Source: an uncultured Eubacterium sp. | GTDB lineage: Bacteria > Bacillota > Clostridia > Lachnospirales > CAG-274 | Reading direction: 5' to 3' | DNA: 64,000 nt | NCBI GenBank assembly: GCA_900545305.1 | Contig: UQYD01000001.1 | Span: 62,001-126,000, forward strand | Part shown: in pieces, positions 35,046 through 44,950 of the stretch | Layout: every line of letters starts with the position of its first letter | Position numbering within the stretch: position 1 is the first letter of the stretch | Program-made: the position numbers and the translations under genes | Notes under the pieces: model-generated | The model's input: only the letters and a program-made list of their open reading frames with translations | Databases searched by the model: none | What the model was told of the DNA's origin: nothing

Positions 35046-35354
35046 TTGATAGCCGAATTGAGAAATAGCAAAGAAGTACAGGATTTGATGACGGGTATAT
35101 TAAATCTCGATAACATAGAAGAATGTTATAAATTTTTTGATGACCTTTGCACAATTCACGAACTTAAGTCTATTGCCCAGCGTTTTGCTGTTGCAAAAAT
35201 GTTAAAAGAAAATATAACATACAGCGAAATAGGAGAAAAGACCGGTGCATCTACGGCGACTATTAGTCGTGTCAACAGATGTCTTAATTATGGTGACGGT
35301 GGATATAATCTTATTTTGAAACGAATGGAGAATAACAATAATGGAAACGATTGA
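35046..35354 (+). CDS. yerC: YerC/YecD-family TrpR-like regulator
   Basis: A 102-residue Trp-repressor-superfamily helix-turn-helix protein. Diagnostic are SKEVQDLMTGILNL, FFDDLCTIHELKSIAQRFAVAKML and the recognition helices YSEIGEKTGASTATISRVNRCL. I start it at TTG 35046, five bases after GAGGTGA; upstream in-frame codons overlap that site. The gene overlaps pcrA by 14 bases; yerC lies upstream of pcrA in Bacillus too. Target genes are unknown. Confidence 0.88.
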   Translation: MIAELRNSKEVQDLMTGILNLDNIEECYKFFDDLCTIHELKSIAQRFAVAKMLKENITYSEIGEKTGASTATISRVNRCLNYGDGGYNLILKRMENNNNGND

Positions 35355-37578
35355 ACAACTGATTGAAAGGCTTAATCCTATGCAGAAAAAAGCGGTCCTT
35401 ACTACAGAAGGACCTCTTTTGTTGTTGGCTGGTGCTGGTAGTGGTAAGACAAGAGTTCTTACTCACAGAATAGCATATTTAATTGAAAAGGGAGTACGAC
35501 CTTTTAATATTTTGGCGATTACATTTACTAATAAAGCTGCAAGAGAAATGAAGGAAAGAGTTGCTTCCATTACTGAAAAAGGTGATGAAGTATGGGTAAG
35601 CACATTCCATTCTACTTGTGTTAAGCTTTTAAGACGTGAAATTGACAAAATAGGATATAGCAATAGATTTTCAATCTATGATTCAGATGATAGCGAAAGA
35701 CTTATAAAACTTGTTTTAAAAGAATTAAATATTGACGATAAAAGATTTCCACCTAGAAACATCTTAAGTGAAATAGGTAACAGTAAGGATAATCTTATTT
35801 CAGCAGAGGAATATGCTGATAATGCTATTAATGGTGACTTTTTCAAGAAAACTTATGCCAGAATATATACAGAATATCAGAATAAGTTGAGAGAAAATAA
35901 TGCTCTTGATTTTGATGACCTTATTTTTATGACAGTTGAGCTTTTTAGAAAGTGTCCGGAAGTTCTTGAAAAGTATCAGGACCGTTTTCAGTATATAATG
36001 GTAGACGAGTATCAGGATACAAATGCGTCACAGTATCAGCTTATAAAATTGTTGTCAGCTAAGCATCATAATCTTTGCGTTGTTGGTGACGATGACCAAA
36101 GTATTTATGGCTGGAGAGGTGCTGATATAAAGAATATTCTTAATTTTGAAAACGATTTTAAGAATACAAGCGTTATTAAACTTGAACAAAATTACAGGTC
36201 TACAAATGTAATTCTTGATGCTGCCAATGAAGTTATAAAGCATAACTACACTAGAAAAGACAAGAAACTTTGGACAGATGTTGACGGTGGAGATAAAATT
36301 ATTTATTGCCAGTGCTACAATGATTTTAAAGAAGCCGAATATGTTTGCGAGCAGATTAAGAAGGGCATAGAGAAGGGCAAAAAATATCAGGATTTTGCTA
36401 TATTATATAGAAATAATTCTCTTTCCAGAATTATGGAAGAAATTTTAATACGACAGGGTATTCCATATAGGCTTTTTGGAGGTACAAGATTTTATGACCG
36501 AAAAGAAATAAGAGATATTTTGGGATATTTAAAGGCTATTAATAATCCAAATGATGATTTGCCTATTAGAAGAATAATAAATGTACCTAAGAGAGGTATT
36601 GGCGATACAAGTATTGGCAGAGTAAGTCAATATGCTATTGACAACGATATGAGCTTCTATGAGGCTTTAAGCAACGTGGAAAAAATAGATACATTAAGCC
36701 CAAAGGCTAAAAAGTCTATTTCTGATTTTGTAAGACTTATTGAGGATTTAAGAAATTGTGCCGAAACTATGTCTGCATCAGAAATTTTGGATAAGATTTT
36801 GGCTGTAACATTGTACATTGAAGAATTGAGAATTGAACGTACAGAGCAGGCAAATGGCAGAATAGAAAACATAAATGAACTTTTAAATAAGGCTGCTCAA
36901 TTTGAAGACCAAAATCCAGATGATGCCAGTGTTAGTGCTTTCCTTGAAGATGTAGCACTTGTGGCAGATGTAGATGCCTTTACAGAAGACCAGGATACTA
37001 CAGTTCTTATGACATTGCATAGTGCAAAGGGTCTTGAGTTTGATACTGTATTTATTATTGGTTTTGAAGAAGGTATATTCCCTAGCTATATGTCTACACA
37101 GTCAGCTAATATGAATGCTATGGAAGAAGAAAGACGTCTTTGTTATGTAGGTATTACAAGAGCAAAGAAACAGTTGTACCTTACAACTGCTAAATCAAGA
37201 ATGCACAATGGTAAGCACGTTTCAAATCTTACATCAAGATTTTTAAAGGAAATACCAACAGCAGATTATGAAAATGCTTTTCAGGGTGTTGAAATAAAGA
37301 ATAAGGCTAAGGGCAACATAGAAGAAACTCCACAGCCTCAGATTATCAGACCTAATTTTAGAAAAAGACCAGTAAACAATTACAAAATGCCTGTGCCACA
37401 GGACTACAACCCAGATTTTGAGGTTGGAGATAAGGTAAGACATTTTAAATTTGGTATTGGACAAGTTATTGATATTTGTGCAGCAGGAGCTGATTATGAA
37501 GTTACTGTTGATTTTGATATGCCACAGTATGGCAAGAAGAAACTCATGGCAAAATTAAGCAAACTCAAAAAGTTATAA
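35341..37578 (+). CDS. pcrA: ATP-dependent DNA helicase PcrA (UvrD/Rep family)
   Basis: An essential 3'-5' superfamily 1 helicase in repair and replication-transcription conflict resolution. At 745 residues it has typical length. Motifs are LNPMQKKAVL (Q motif), AGAGSGKTRVLTHR, MVDEYQDTNASQYQ, VGDDDQSIYGWRGAD, LEQNYRST, MTLHSAKGLEFDTVF and LCYVGITRAKKQLYL. The C-terminus has the Tudor-like FEVGDKVRHFKFGIG tail that binds RNA polymerase. Its start overlaps yerC. Confidence 0.97.
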   Translation: METIEQLIERLNPMQKKAVLTTEGPLLLLAGAGSGKTRVLTHRIAYLIEKGVRPFNILAITFTNKAAREMKERVASITEKGDEVWVSTFHSTCVKLLRREIDKIGYSNRFSIYDSDDSERLIKLVLKELNIDDKRFPPRNILSEIGNSKDNLISAEEYADNAINGDFFKKTYARIYTEYQNKLRENNALDFDDLIFMTVELFRKCPEVLEKYQDRFQYIMVDEYQDTNASQYQLIKLLSAKHHNLCVVGDDDQSIYGWRGADIKNILNFENDFKNTSVIKLEQNYRSTNVILDAANEVIKHNYTRKDKKLWTDVDGGDKIIYCQCYNDFKEAEYVCEQIKKGIEKGKKYQDFAILYRNNSLSRIMEEILIRQGIPYRLFGGTRFYDRKEIRDILGYLKAINNPNDDLPIRRIINVPKRGIGDTSIGRVSQYAIDNDMSFYEALSNVEKIDTLSPKAKKSISDFVRLIEDLRNCAETMSASEILDKILAVTLYIEELRIERTEQANGRIENINELLNKAAQFEDQNPDDASVSAFLEDVALVADVDAFTEDQDTTVLMTLHSAKGLEFDTVFIIGFEEGIFPSYMSTQSANMNAMEEERRLCYVGITRAKKQLYLTTAKSRMHNGKHVSNLTSRFLKEIPTADYENAFQGVEIKNKAKGNIEETPQPQIIRPNFRKRPVNNYKMPVPQDYNPDFEVGDKVRHFKFGIGQVIDICAAGADYEVTVDFDMPQYGKKKLMAKLSKLKKL

Positions 37579-37848
37579 AATGTTGTGCATTTTATTGTGA
37601 TAATATGTATAATTTTGAGATGGATTAAGTTTTAAAATTGTTAAATTTCATATATAAAATGTATAAAATTTAAGTAAAATAAGTTATTTTTACTTAAATA
37701 AAGTCGATTTTACATCTTTTTTGAGGTTTTGCCTGAATTACGTTTTATTAGTTGAATTTGTATTTTTATGTAAAATATAATATACAAATTATGAAAATTG
37801 TAGTATAATAGCCTTCGAATATTTTTAAGATGAAAGAGGGTCTATACT

Positions 37849-38214
37849 ATGCGATTACTTAATCAGTTTGCTGTTATAGTAATCATTACGTTTCTTGGTG
37901 AACTATGCAAGCAGGTCTTGCCTTTCCCTGTACCGGCTAGTATCTACGGCTTGGTAATTATGCTTTTTTGTCTTTGCACCGGCATTGTAAAGCTAAAGCA
38001 GGTTAAGGTTGCTGCCAATTTTCTAATTGACATTATGCCGCCAATGTTTATTCCAACAGCAGTAGGTATTATTGTTGTTTGGGACCAGCTAAAATCTAGC
38101 TTAGTGCCAATAGCCGTAATTACAGTAGTAAGTACGGTTGTCGTTATGGTTGCTACAGGTTGGGTATCTCAGATTCTTATTAGGACAAGTAAGAAAAAGG
38201 GGGCTAATAAATAA
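37849..38214 (+). CDS. lrgA: LrgA/CidA-family holin-like membrane protein
   Basis: A 121-residue protein with four TM helices, matching LrgA/CidA: FLGELCKQVLPFPVPASIYGLVIM and PPMFIPTAVGII. These proteins affect murein hydrolase export and, in several species, pyruvate uptake. It overlaps lrgB by one base. The 270-base upstream gap is AT-rich with a TATAAT at 37804-37809 and an AT-only hairpin (37670-37697). A regulator of the LytSR type is not adjacent. Confidence 0.9.
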   Translation: MRLLNQFAVIVIITFLGELCKQVLPFPVPASIYGLVIMLFCLCTGIVKLKQVKVAANFLIDIMPPMFIPTAVGIIVVWDQLKSSLVPIAVITVVSTVVVMVATGWVSQILIRTSKKKGANK

Positions 38215-38906
38215 TGACGGACTTTTGTAATAATTCAGTATATTTTGGTGTAGCTGTAAGTCTGGTTGGATATGTTATAGGTGTTCAGCTAAAGAAGAAA
38301 TTCAAATTAGCGGTGTTAAATCCGTTAATGATTTCAATTATTTTTGTAGTTGGGGTTGTATTGCTTTTTAAGTTGGATTACCCTTCTTATAAAAAACAAG
38401 CAGAAATTTTAAATTATTTGCTGACTCCGGCGACTATTGCCCTGGCAATTCCCCTTTATCAGCAGTTATCTCTGTTGAGAAAAAATTTACTTGCAGTAAT
38501 ATGTGGTATTATTTCCGGCGTTTTTGCCAGTATGTCCAGTGTGCTTGCAATGTCTGTGTTGTTTAGTCTTTCTCACGAGGACTTCGTTACACTTTTACCA
38601 AAGTCAATTACGACTGCTATAGGTATGGGTGTATCAGAAGAACTAGGTGGTATACAAACAATTACAGTAGCTGTAATCATTGTTACTGGTGTTTTGGGTA
38701 ATGTAATTGGCGAGGGTGTGTGCAAGCTCTTTAGAATTACTGAGCCTATATCAAGAGGTTTGGCTCTTGGTACAGCTGCCCATGCAATCGGTACTGCAAA
38801 AGCTTTGGAAATGGGCGAAATTGAAGGTGCAATGAGTAGTTTATCTATTGCTGTTTCAGGTCTTTTGACAGTTGTTTTTGCATCATTCTATGCAATGGTG
38901 TACTAA
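38214..38906 (+). CDS. lrgB: LrgB-family membrane protein
   Basis: A 230-residue polytopic protein matching LrgB/CidB: NPLMISI, LNYLLTPATIALAIPLY, and the conserved MGVSEELGGIQT and GTAAHAIGTAKALEMGE motifs. It forms a unit with LrgA in membrane-potential-linked autolysis control or pyruvate transport. Start and stop of the two genes overlap at TAATG. Confidence 0.93.
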   Translation: MTDFCNNSVYFGVAVSLVGYVIGVQLKKKFKLAVLNPLMISIIFVVGVVLLFKLDYPSYKKQAEILNYLLTPATIALAIPLYQQLSLLRKNLLAVICGIISGVFASMSSVLAMSVLFSLSHEDFVTLLPKSITTAIGMGVSEELGGIQTITVAVIIVTGVLGNVIGEGVCKLFRITEPISRGLALGTAAHAIGTAKALEMGEIEGAMSSLSIAVSGLLTVVFASFYAMVY

Positions 38907-39097
38907 ATTTCTGTGGGAAGTCTGTACTATGCAATAATGATGATGCAAATTTTTATCTGTTTATTAGAAAAATGCAGTATGTTTTTTCTTAAAAACGAAT
39001 AGGGGCTTAGGTTGTTATTTGTTTGTTTTAGTTGTGCTGTAGATTAAAATTTGAAAATAAATATTGCAGATTTTTAATTGTTTTTTAAATAATGAGG

Positions 39098-39143
39098 TCA
39101 CAGGTTAGTTATATTAACAATATAATTAGTCTGTGGCTTTTTT
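39098..39143 (+). terminator. Intrinsic terminator of lrgAB
   Basis: A long stem: CACAG...TTAGTTATATT pairs with AATATAATTAG...CTGTG with small bulges, followed by a T-run. Confidence 0.75.
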
Positions 39144-39180
39144 ATTGCTTGGACTATAGTTTTTTTCAATGTATTTGTAG

Positions 39181-39210
39181 TTGCATAAAAGTCGGAAAAT
39201 ATGTTATAAT
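39181..39210 (+). promoter_or_regulatory. Sigma-A promoter of mutS2
   Basis: TTGCAT (39181-39186), 18 bases, TATAAT (39205-39210), 25 bases before the ATG. Confidence 0.7.
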
Positions 39211-39234
39211 GTTCATATACTATGGAGGCAAGTT

Positions 39235-41598
39235 ATGGAAGTAAAATCGTTTAAAACACTTGAATTTAATAAAATAATAGATAAGTTGCAAAATTATGCA
39301 GGTTCTGAGTTAGGAAAGAAGATTGCTGGACAGTTGACTCCTTACACAGATATTGATGAAATTAAGCTACATCAGGGAGAAACCTCAGAAGCAGTTACTA
39401 TGATTTTGAAAAAAGGTTCTCTTGGTATGGGTGGACTTAGAGATATTAGCACCTATATAAAGAGAGTAAACGTAGGTGGTTCTCTTAATATTGTTGAGCT
39501 TCTTCATATTGCAGACTTTCTTAGAGTTGCTAAAAGGGCTAAAAACTATGGACAGGCAGAAGGTAAAAATGATTCTTTCCCTATCCTAGAGCCTAGATTT
39601 AATGCTATAGAATTGGCTAATGATTTGGAAAGAGATATTGAAAGATGTATTATTTCTCCAACTGAGGTGTCAGATGACGCAAGTTCAACTCTTAGAGAAA
39701 TCAGAAGAAATATTAAAATTTCTAATGATAGAATAAAAGAACAACTTAATTCAATTATTCATTCAGCAAGCTATAGAAATATGTTGCAGGACCCTGTAAT
39801 CACAATAAGAAATGACAGATATTGTGTGCCTGTAAAGCAGGAATATAAAAATGCTTTTTCAGGTATGATTCATGACCAGTCAGCAACAGGTGCAACTGTA
39901 TTTATTGAACCTATGAGTGTTGTTAATCTTAATAATAGAATTGCAGAATTGTTGAGCAATGAAAAGGTTGAAATAGAACGTATTTTAGCACTTCTTTCTT
40001 CTAAGGTTGCAGAATATGACGATTTACTTCTTTCAAATCAGGAAATATTAGCCGATTTAGACTTTGTTTTTGCAAAAGGCGAATTATCAATTTCTATGAA
40101 GGCTACAGAACCTATATTTAATACAAAGGGCTATATTAATATTAAAAAGGCAAGACACCCACTGTTAAATCCCGAAACAGTAGTGCCAACTAATATTTAC
40201 ATTGGTAAAGACTTTAATACATTACTTATAACCGGTCCTAACACAGGTGGTAAAACAGTTACACTTAAAACAGTTGGTCTTTTTACATTAATGGGACAGT
40301 CAGGGCTTCATATATCAGCTTTTGATAATTCACAGCTTACTGTTTTTGATGAAGTATTCGCAGATATTGGTGATGAACAGAGTATTGAACAAAGTCTTAG
40401 TACGTTTTCATCTCATATGACAAATATAGTTAAAATACTTGACAAGATAACTAACAATTCCCTTGTATTGTTAGATGAATTAGGTGCAGGTACTGACCCA
40501 ACAGAAGGTGCAGCTCTTGCTATCTCTATAATACAGTATTTACACAAAATAGGTGTAAGAACTCTTGTAACAACTCACTATAGCGAGTTAAAACTTTTTG
40601 CTTTGTCTACAGATGGTGTAGAAAATGCTTCTTGTGAGTTTGATGTTCAGACTCTTAGACCAACATATAGATTGCTTATTGGTGTACCTGGTAAGAGTAA
40701 TGCTTTTGCTATAAGCCAAAGATTAGGACTTCCAGAATTCCTTATTGAAGACGCTAAGGAAGTTTTAAGTCACGAAGATGTTAAGTTTGAAGATGTTATT
40801 ACTGACCTTGAAATTAATAGAAAATCTCTTGAAATAGAAAAAGAAAAGGCTGAGGAATATAGAAAAGAAGCTGAAAGACTTAGAGTAGAGGCTCAGAAAC
40901 AGAGAGAAAAACTTAATTCACAAAGAGAAAAGATAATTCGTAAGGCAAATGAAGAAGCTAGAATATTAATAAGTGATGCCAAAGACGAGGCTGACAAGGT
41001 GTTAAAGGAAATTCGTAAACTTCAAAGAACAGGTAATACGAAGGCTATTGAAGAAAAAAGACAATCTCTCAAGGATAAGATGTCTAAGGTTGAGAGCAAA
41101 CTCACTAAAAACGAAAAGAAAAATTACAATGTTCCGGAAAAACTTGTTATTGGCGATAAGGTTAAAGTTCATTCCCTTAACCAAAGTGGTGTAGTAGCCA
41201 CATTGCCGGACAAGAATGGAAATGTAACTGTAAAAACTGGTATTATGAAGGTTACAGTTAGCATAAAAGATTTATCCCTTGACCAAAGTGATTCAGTGAT
41301 TATGGCTACTCCAAAGAGATTTGCATCTAGTATAAAGAGGAAAAAAGCTAGTAATGTTTCTGCAGAGATAGATTTAAGAGGTTGTTTAGCAGATGAGGCT
41401 ATTGATTTAGTAGATAAATATCTTGATGATGCGTATTTAGCAGGTGTTTCACCAGTAACAATCATTCATGGTAAAGGTACAGGAGCATTAAGAAAAGCCG
41501 TTCACACTTTCTTAAAGACAAATGCTCACGTAAAGTCATTTAGATTAGGTCAATATGGCGAAGGTGAATCAGGTGTTACTGTTGTGGAATTAAAGTAG
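39235..41598 (+). CDS. mutS2: Endonuclease MutS2
   Basis: A 787-residue MutS paralogue with a C-terminal Smr nuclease. It lacks the mismatch-recognition domain and is tied to suppression of recombination or, in Bacillus, to ribosome collision rescue. Visible: core/lever region (~1-300), ATPase with GPNTGGKTVTLKT, LLDELGAGTDPTEGAAL and TTHYSELK, a coiled coil (~515-640), a KOW-like strand region, and the Smr domain (~710-787: EIDLRGCLADEAI, IHGKGTGALRKAV). I start at ATG 39235, behind GGAGG; a longer frame runs through the promoter. Confidence 0.95.
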   Translation: MEVKSFKTLEFNKIIDKLQNYAGSELGKKIAGQLTPYTDIDEIKLHQGETSEAVTMILKKGSLGMGGLRDISTYIKRVNVGGSLNIVELLHIADFLRVAKRAKNYGQAEGKNDSFPILEPRFNAIELANDLERDIERCIISPTEVSDDASSTLREIRRNIKISNDRIKEQLNSIIHSASYRNMLQDPVITIRNDRYCVPVKQEYKNAFSGMIHDQSATGATVFIEPMSVVNLNNRIAELLSNEKVEIERILALLSSKVAEYDDLLLSNQEILADLDFVFAKGELSISMKATEPIFNTKGYINIKKARHPLLNPETVVPTNIYIGKDFNTLLITGPNTGGKTVTLKTVGLFTLMGQSGLHISAFDNSQLTVFDEVFADIGDEQSIEQSLSTFSSHMTNIVKILDKITNNSLVLLDELGAGTDPTEGAALAISIIQYLHKIGVRTLVTTHYSELKLFALSTDGVENASCEFDVQTLRPTYRLLIGVPGKSNAFAISQRLGLPEFLIEDAKEVLSHEDVKFEDVITDLEINRKSLEIEKEKAEEYRKEAERLRVEAQKQREKLNSQREKIIRKANEEARILISDAKDEADKVLKEIRKLQRTGNTKAIEEKRQSLKDKMSKVESKLTKNEKKNYNVPEKLVIGDKVKVHSLNQSGVVATLPDKNGNVTVKTGIMKVTVSIKDLSLDQSDSVIMATPKRFASSIKRKKASNVSAEIDLRGCLADEAIDLVDKYLDDAYLAGVSPVTIIHGKGTGALRKAVHTFLKTNAHVKSFRLGQYGEGESGVTVVELK

Positions 41599-41623
41599 TA
41601 ATATACAATAGGAGGAAAGGTTT

Positions 41624-42316
41624 ATGGAAAATAGATATAAGGTTTTAATTGCTGATGATGATGCACATATTTCAGAACTTATAGCTTTGTACATGGAAAA
41701 AGAGGGATATGAAACCATTGAGGCACATACTGGTAGAGAAGCCATAGAATCCTTTAAGGAACATGACCCAGATATAGTTCTTTTGGACATTATGATGCCT
41801 GATACTGATGGCTATCAGGTGTGTAGAGAAATTAGACAAATGGGACAAACTCCTATTATTATGATTTCTGCAAAGGGCGAAACATTTGATAAGGTTTTAG
41901 GTCTTGAATTAGGTGCTGATGATTATATTGTAAAGCCTTTTGACTCAAAAGAATTGATTGCTAGAGTAAAGTCAGTCCTCAGAAGAAGTGAAACAAGACA
42001 TAGTAATGTTTCAAAGAAGGTAATATTACCTAATCTTGTAATTAATCAGACTACTTACACAGTTATTTACCACGGTAAGGAACTTGAATTGCCTCCAAAG
42101 GAATTTGAACTTCTTTCATTCTTAGCAAAATATCCAAATCAGGTGTTCAAGAGAGAAGAATTACTTGATAAGATATGGGGTTATGAATTTGTAGGTGATA
42201 CAAGAACTGTAGACGTACATATTAAGAGATTAAGGGAAAAAATGCAGTACGAAGATAGTTGGAGTATAAAGACTGTTTGGGGTGTCGGTTATAAGTTTGA
42301 AGTTAAAAATAACTGA
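41624..42316 (+). CDS. OmpR/PhoB-type response regulator (no adjacent kinase)
   Basis: A 230-residue two-component regulator. The receiver (1-120) has the acidic pocket IADDDAHI, phosphoacceptor Asp in VLLDIMMPD, the Thr/Ser switch in MISAKGE and Lys in YIVKPFD. The C-terminal winged helix carries LPPKEFELLSFLAKYPNQVF and VDVHIKRLREKM. The start follows AGGAGGAAAGG, 25 bases after mutS2. No histidine kinase gene is nearby, so the partner is elsewhere or it is an orphan; its targets are unknown. Confidence 0.93.
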   Translation: MENRYKVLIADDDAHISELIALYMEKEGYETIEAHTGREAIESFKEHDPDIVLLDIMMPDTDGYQVCREIRQMGQTPIIMISAKGETFDKVLGLELGADDYIVKPFDSKELIARVKSVLRRSETRHSNVSKKVILPNLVINQTTYTVIYHGKELELPPKEFELLSFLAKYPNQVFKREELLDKIWGYEFVGDTRTVDVHIKRLREKMQYEDSWSIKTVWGVGYKFEVKNN

Positions 42317-42332
42317 TTTTTGTAAATAATGC

Positions 42333-42361
42333 TTGTATTTTATATGTTTTTGTGATATACT
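42333..42361 (+). promoter_or_regulatory. Sigma-A promoter of secG
   Basis: TTGTAT (42333-42338), 17 bases, TATACT (42356-42361). The preceding AATAATGCTTGTATTTT resembles the rplS promoter context. Confidence 0.7.
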
Positions 42362-42388
42362 TGTTTCGATATTTTAGGAGGTGCGATT

Positions 42389-42634
42389 ATGAGCATTGCT
42401 TTTATTGTTATCACAGCTTTAGTAATTATTGTTTCAGTTCTTCTTGTTGCTTTAATTCTTGCACAGAAAAAGGATGCAGCTGGCTTTACAAATGGTATGG
42501 GTGGTATGGTAAGCTCAAATACTTATTGGGGTCAGAACAAGAAAAATTCTATTGAAGGTAAGCTTGAATTCCTTACAAAGATTGCAGTTGTTGTATACTT
42601 TGTATTAGTTTTAGTTTCTAACTTCGTTAAATAA
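42389..42634 (+). CDS. secG: Preprotein translocase subunit SecG
   Basis: A small accessory subunit of SecYEG with two TM helices. The 81-residue protein shows the first helix (IVITALVIIVSVLLVALIL), the conserved loop AQKKDAAGFTNGMGGM and a second helix (LTKIAVVVYFVLVLVSNF). AGGAGGTG precedes the ATG. It has its own promoter and terminator. secG before rnr is the standard Firmicute order. Confidence 0.94.
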   Translation: MSIAFIVITALVIIVSVLLVALILAQKKDAAGFTNGMGGMVSSNTYWGQNKKNSIEGKLEFLTKIAVVVYFVLVLVSNFVK

Positions 42635-42645
42635 TTTCTATTGCG

Positions 42646-42675
42646 AAAGAGAGGATAATTTCCTCTCTTTTTTTT
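42646..42675 (+). terminator. Intrinsic terminator of secG
   Basis: A 10-bp stem AAAGAGAGGA (42646-42655) with TCCTCTCTTT (42661-42670, first pair offset) then an eight-base T-run. Confidence 0.9.
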
Positions 42676-42808
42676 ATACATTACTTGTGGTTTTAATTAT
42701 AGTGTGATAAACTTAAATCAAAGAATATGTAAAATTATATATTATTGGAATATTTATACTAGCTTTAAGGCAGATTAAATACATAAACTACATAGAGGAG
42801 GGTTTGGT

Positions 42809-44950
42809 ATGGACGAAAACAATATTTTATATGAAGAAAAAAAAGAAAAAGTTTTAGAATTTATAAATAGCAAAGATTATTTCCCTATGGGCTTGAAAGA
42901 TATTGAGGCAATAATGCAAGTTCCTCACGAAGACAGGGAGATTTTTTCTAATATTATAGAAGATTTAGAAAAAGAAGGTAAAATAATAAAGTCTAAAAAA
43001 GGCAAAATTATGAAACCTGAAGAAATGAAATTGTATGTAGGACAGCTTACAGGAAATAGCAGAGGTTTTGGCTTTGTTAAGGTTGATGGTCTTGATGAAG
43101 ATATTTTTATTCCGGCTAATGCTATGAATAATGCTATGCACAAAGACACTGTAATGGTTAAGCTCAATCCAAGTTCCAGAGGAAAAAGACAGGAAGGCGA
43201 AGTTGTAAAAATAATCAAAAGAGGTATGGACGGTATAGTCGGTACTTACCAAAGTGTAAAAGGTTATGGCTTTGTTATTCCTGATGATAAGAAAATAGCA
43301 GATGATATTTTCATTTCTTCTGGAGATAGTATGGGAGCAGTTACAGGTCATAAGGTAGTAGTAAAAATTACTAAGCCGGCCGGTCAAAAGAGAAAAAATC
43401 CAGAAGGTAAAATTATTGAAATACTTGGACATATTGATGACCCAGGAGTTGATATTCTTTCAATAATAAGACAGTTTAATCTTCCTACAGATTTCCCAGA
43501 AGATGTAATGAAACAGACAGAAAGTATTCCGAATGTTATTGACCCTGAAGAAGCTAAAAAACGTGAGGACTTAAGAGATGTAACGATGGTTACTATTGAC
43601 GGAGAAGATGCAAAAGACCTTGATGATGCTGTTTCTGTAGAAGTTCTTAAAAATGGTAATTATAAATTAGGTGTATATATTGCAGATGTTTCTCATTATG
43701 TAACAGAAAATTCTCCTTTGGACAAAGAAGCCTATAAAAGAGGTACAAGTGTATATTTAGTAGATAGAGTTATACCTATGTTACCTCATAAACTTTCAAA
43801 TGGTATTTGTTCTCTTAATGCAGGGGAAGATAGATTTACTTTATGCTGTATTATGGAAATAGATAAAAAGGGTACAGTTATAAATTCTGATATTAAAAAG
43901 GCTGTTATAAATGTAAATAGAAGAATGTCATACAATGTAGTATATGATTTGCTTACAAATGAAAATTCTGAGTATTTAAAAGAATATGAAGATTTAATGC
44001 CAATGTTTAAAAATATGGAAAAACTCAGAAATATTCTTTTAGAAAAGAGAATAAAGCGAGGAGCTATTGAGTTTGAATTTGACGAAGCAAAGATTATACT
44101 TGATGAAAATGGTAAGCCTATTGACATTGTAAAGAGAGAAAGAAACGTTGCCACAAGTATTATTGAAGAATTTATGCTTGCAGCCAACGAAACAATAGCC
44201 GAAAGATTTTTCTGGCTTGAATTACCTTTTGTGTACAGAACTCATGAAGTACCTGATGAAGAAAAGGTAGAACAGCTTGAAAACTTTATTGGCAAAATGG
44301 GCTATATATTAAAGGGCAATGCAACACATCCAAAGTCTTTCCAGAAAATGTTGGAACAGGCTAAGGGTAAACCAGAGGAATTGCTTATTCATAGAATGAC
44401 ATTACGTAGTTTCAAACAGGCTAGATATACTGCTGAAAACGGTAAGCACTTTGGCTTAGCAGCAACATATTACTGCCACTTTACTTCTCCTATCAGAAGA
44501 TACCCTGATTTACAAATTCACAGAATTATAAGTCAGTATTTAACAGGAGAATTGACAGATAAAAGAATAAGCAAATACAATAGAACTCTTGCACAAGTTG
44601 CACTTCAATGCTCTATAAACGAAAGAAAAGCAGAAGATGCTGAAAGAGAAACAGACAAGTACAAGATTGTTGAATATATGCAGGATAAAATTGGAGAAAC
44701 ATTTGACGGTATTATTTCAGGTGTTACTTCTTGGGGTATATATGTTGAACTTGAAAATACAGTTGAAGGTATGGTATCAACTGATGATTTATATGATGAT
44801 TACTATATCTATGATGAAGATAGTATGTCATATATGGGTGAGCATACACATAAGACATATACTATTGGCGATAAGGTAAAGGTTACTCTTGTGAGAGCGA
44901 GCCTTATTGACAGAGTAATTGACTTTGAATTTGCACAAGAAGAAAATTAA
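42809..44950 (+). CDS. rnr: Ribonuclease R
   Basis: A processive 3'-5' exoribonuclease of 713 residues. It has an N-terminal winged-helix region (~5-70), two cold-shock OB domains (~75-220: GNSRGFGFVKVDG and VKGYGFVIPDD), the RNB catalytic domain (~255-590: IDGEDAKDLDDAVSVE with its Asp cluster, HYCHFTSPIRRYPDL in its variant form) and a C-terminal S1 domain (~630-710). The basic C-terminal tail is missing, as in many Firmicutes. The strong GAGGAGGG site is far from secG's terminator. smpB and tmRNA, usual downstream neighbours, are not here. Confidence 0.95.
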   Translation: MDENNILYEEKKEKVLEFINSKDYFPMGLKDIEAIMQVPHEDREIFSNIIEDLEKEGKIIKSKKGKIMKPEEMKLYVGQLTGNSRGFGFVKVDGLDEDIFIPANAMNNAMHKDTVMVKLNPSSRGKRQEGEVVKIIKRGMDGIVGTYQSVKGYGFVIPDDKKIADDIFISSGDSMGAVTGHKVVVKITKPAGQKRKNPEGKIIEILGHIDDPGVDILSIIRQFNLPTDFPEDVMKQTESIPNVIDPEEAKKREDLRDVTMVTIDGEDAKDLDDAVSVEVLKNGNYKLGVYIADVSHYVTENSPLDKEAYKRGTSVYLVDRVIPMLPHKLSNGICSLNAGEDRFTLCCIMEIDKKGTVINSDIKKAVINVNRRMSYNVVYDLLTNENSEYLKEYEDLMPMFKNMEKLRNILLEKRIKRGAIEFEFDEAKIILDENGKPIDIVKRERNVATSIIEEFMLAANETIAERFFWLELPFVYRTHEVPDEEKVEQLENFIGKMGYILKGNATHPKSFQKMLEQAKGKPEELLIHRMTLRSFKQARYTAENGKHFGLAATYYCHFTSPIRRYPDLQIHRIISQYLTGELTDKRISKYNRTLAQVALQCSINERKAEDAERETDKYKIVEYMQDKIGETFDGIISGVTSWGIYVELENTVEGMVSTDDLYDDYYIYDEDSMSYMGEHTHKTYTIGDKVKVTLVRASLIDRVIDFEFAQEEN

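Larger units (their letters stand above)
38907..39234. other. Intergenic region lrgB-mutS2
   Basis: This 328-base gap holds no convincing gene. It contains the lrgB terminator (39098-39143) and the mutS2 promoter (39181-39210). The first ~190 bases are AT-rich without a structure I can name. Confidence 0.6.

Noticed and set aside
42352..42555. Forward open frame overlapping the start of secG
   Set aside because: It is out of frame with secG, Cys/Tyr-rich in an implausible way, and secG itself has the conserved loop and a proper AGGAGG site.
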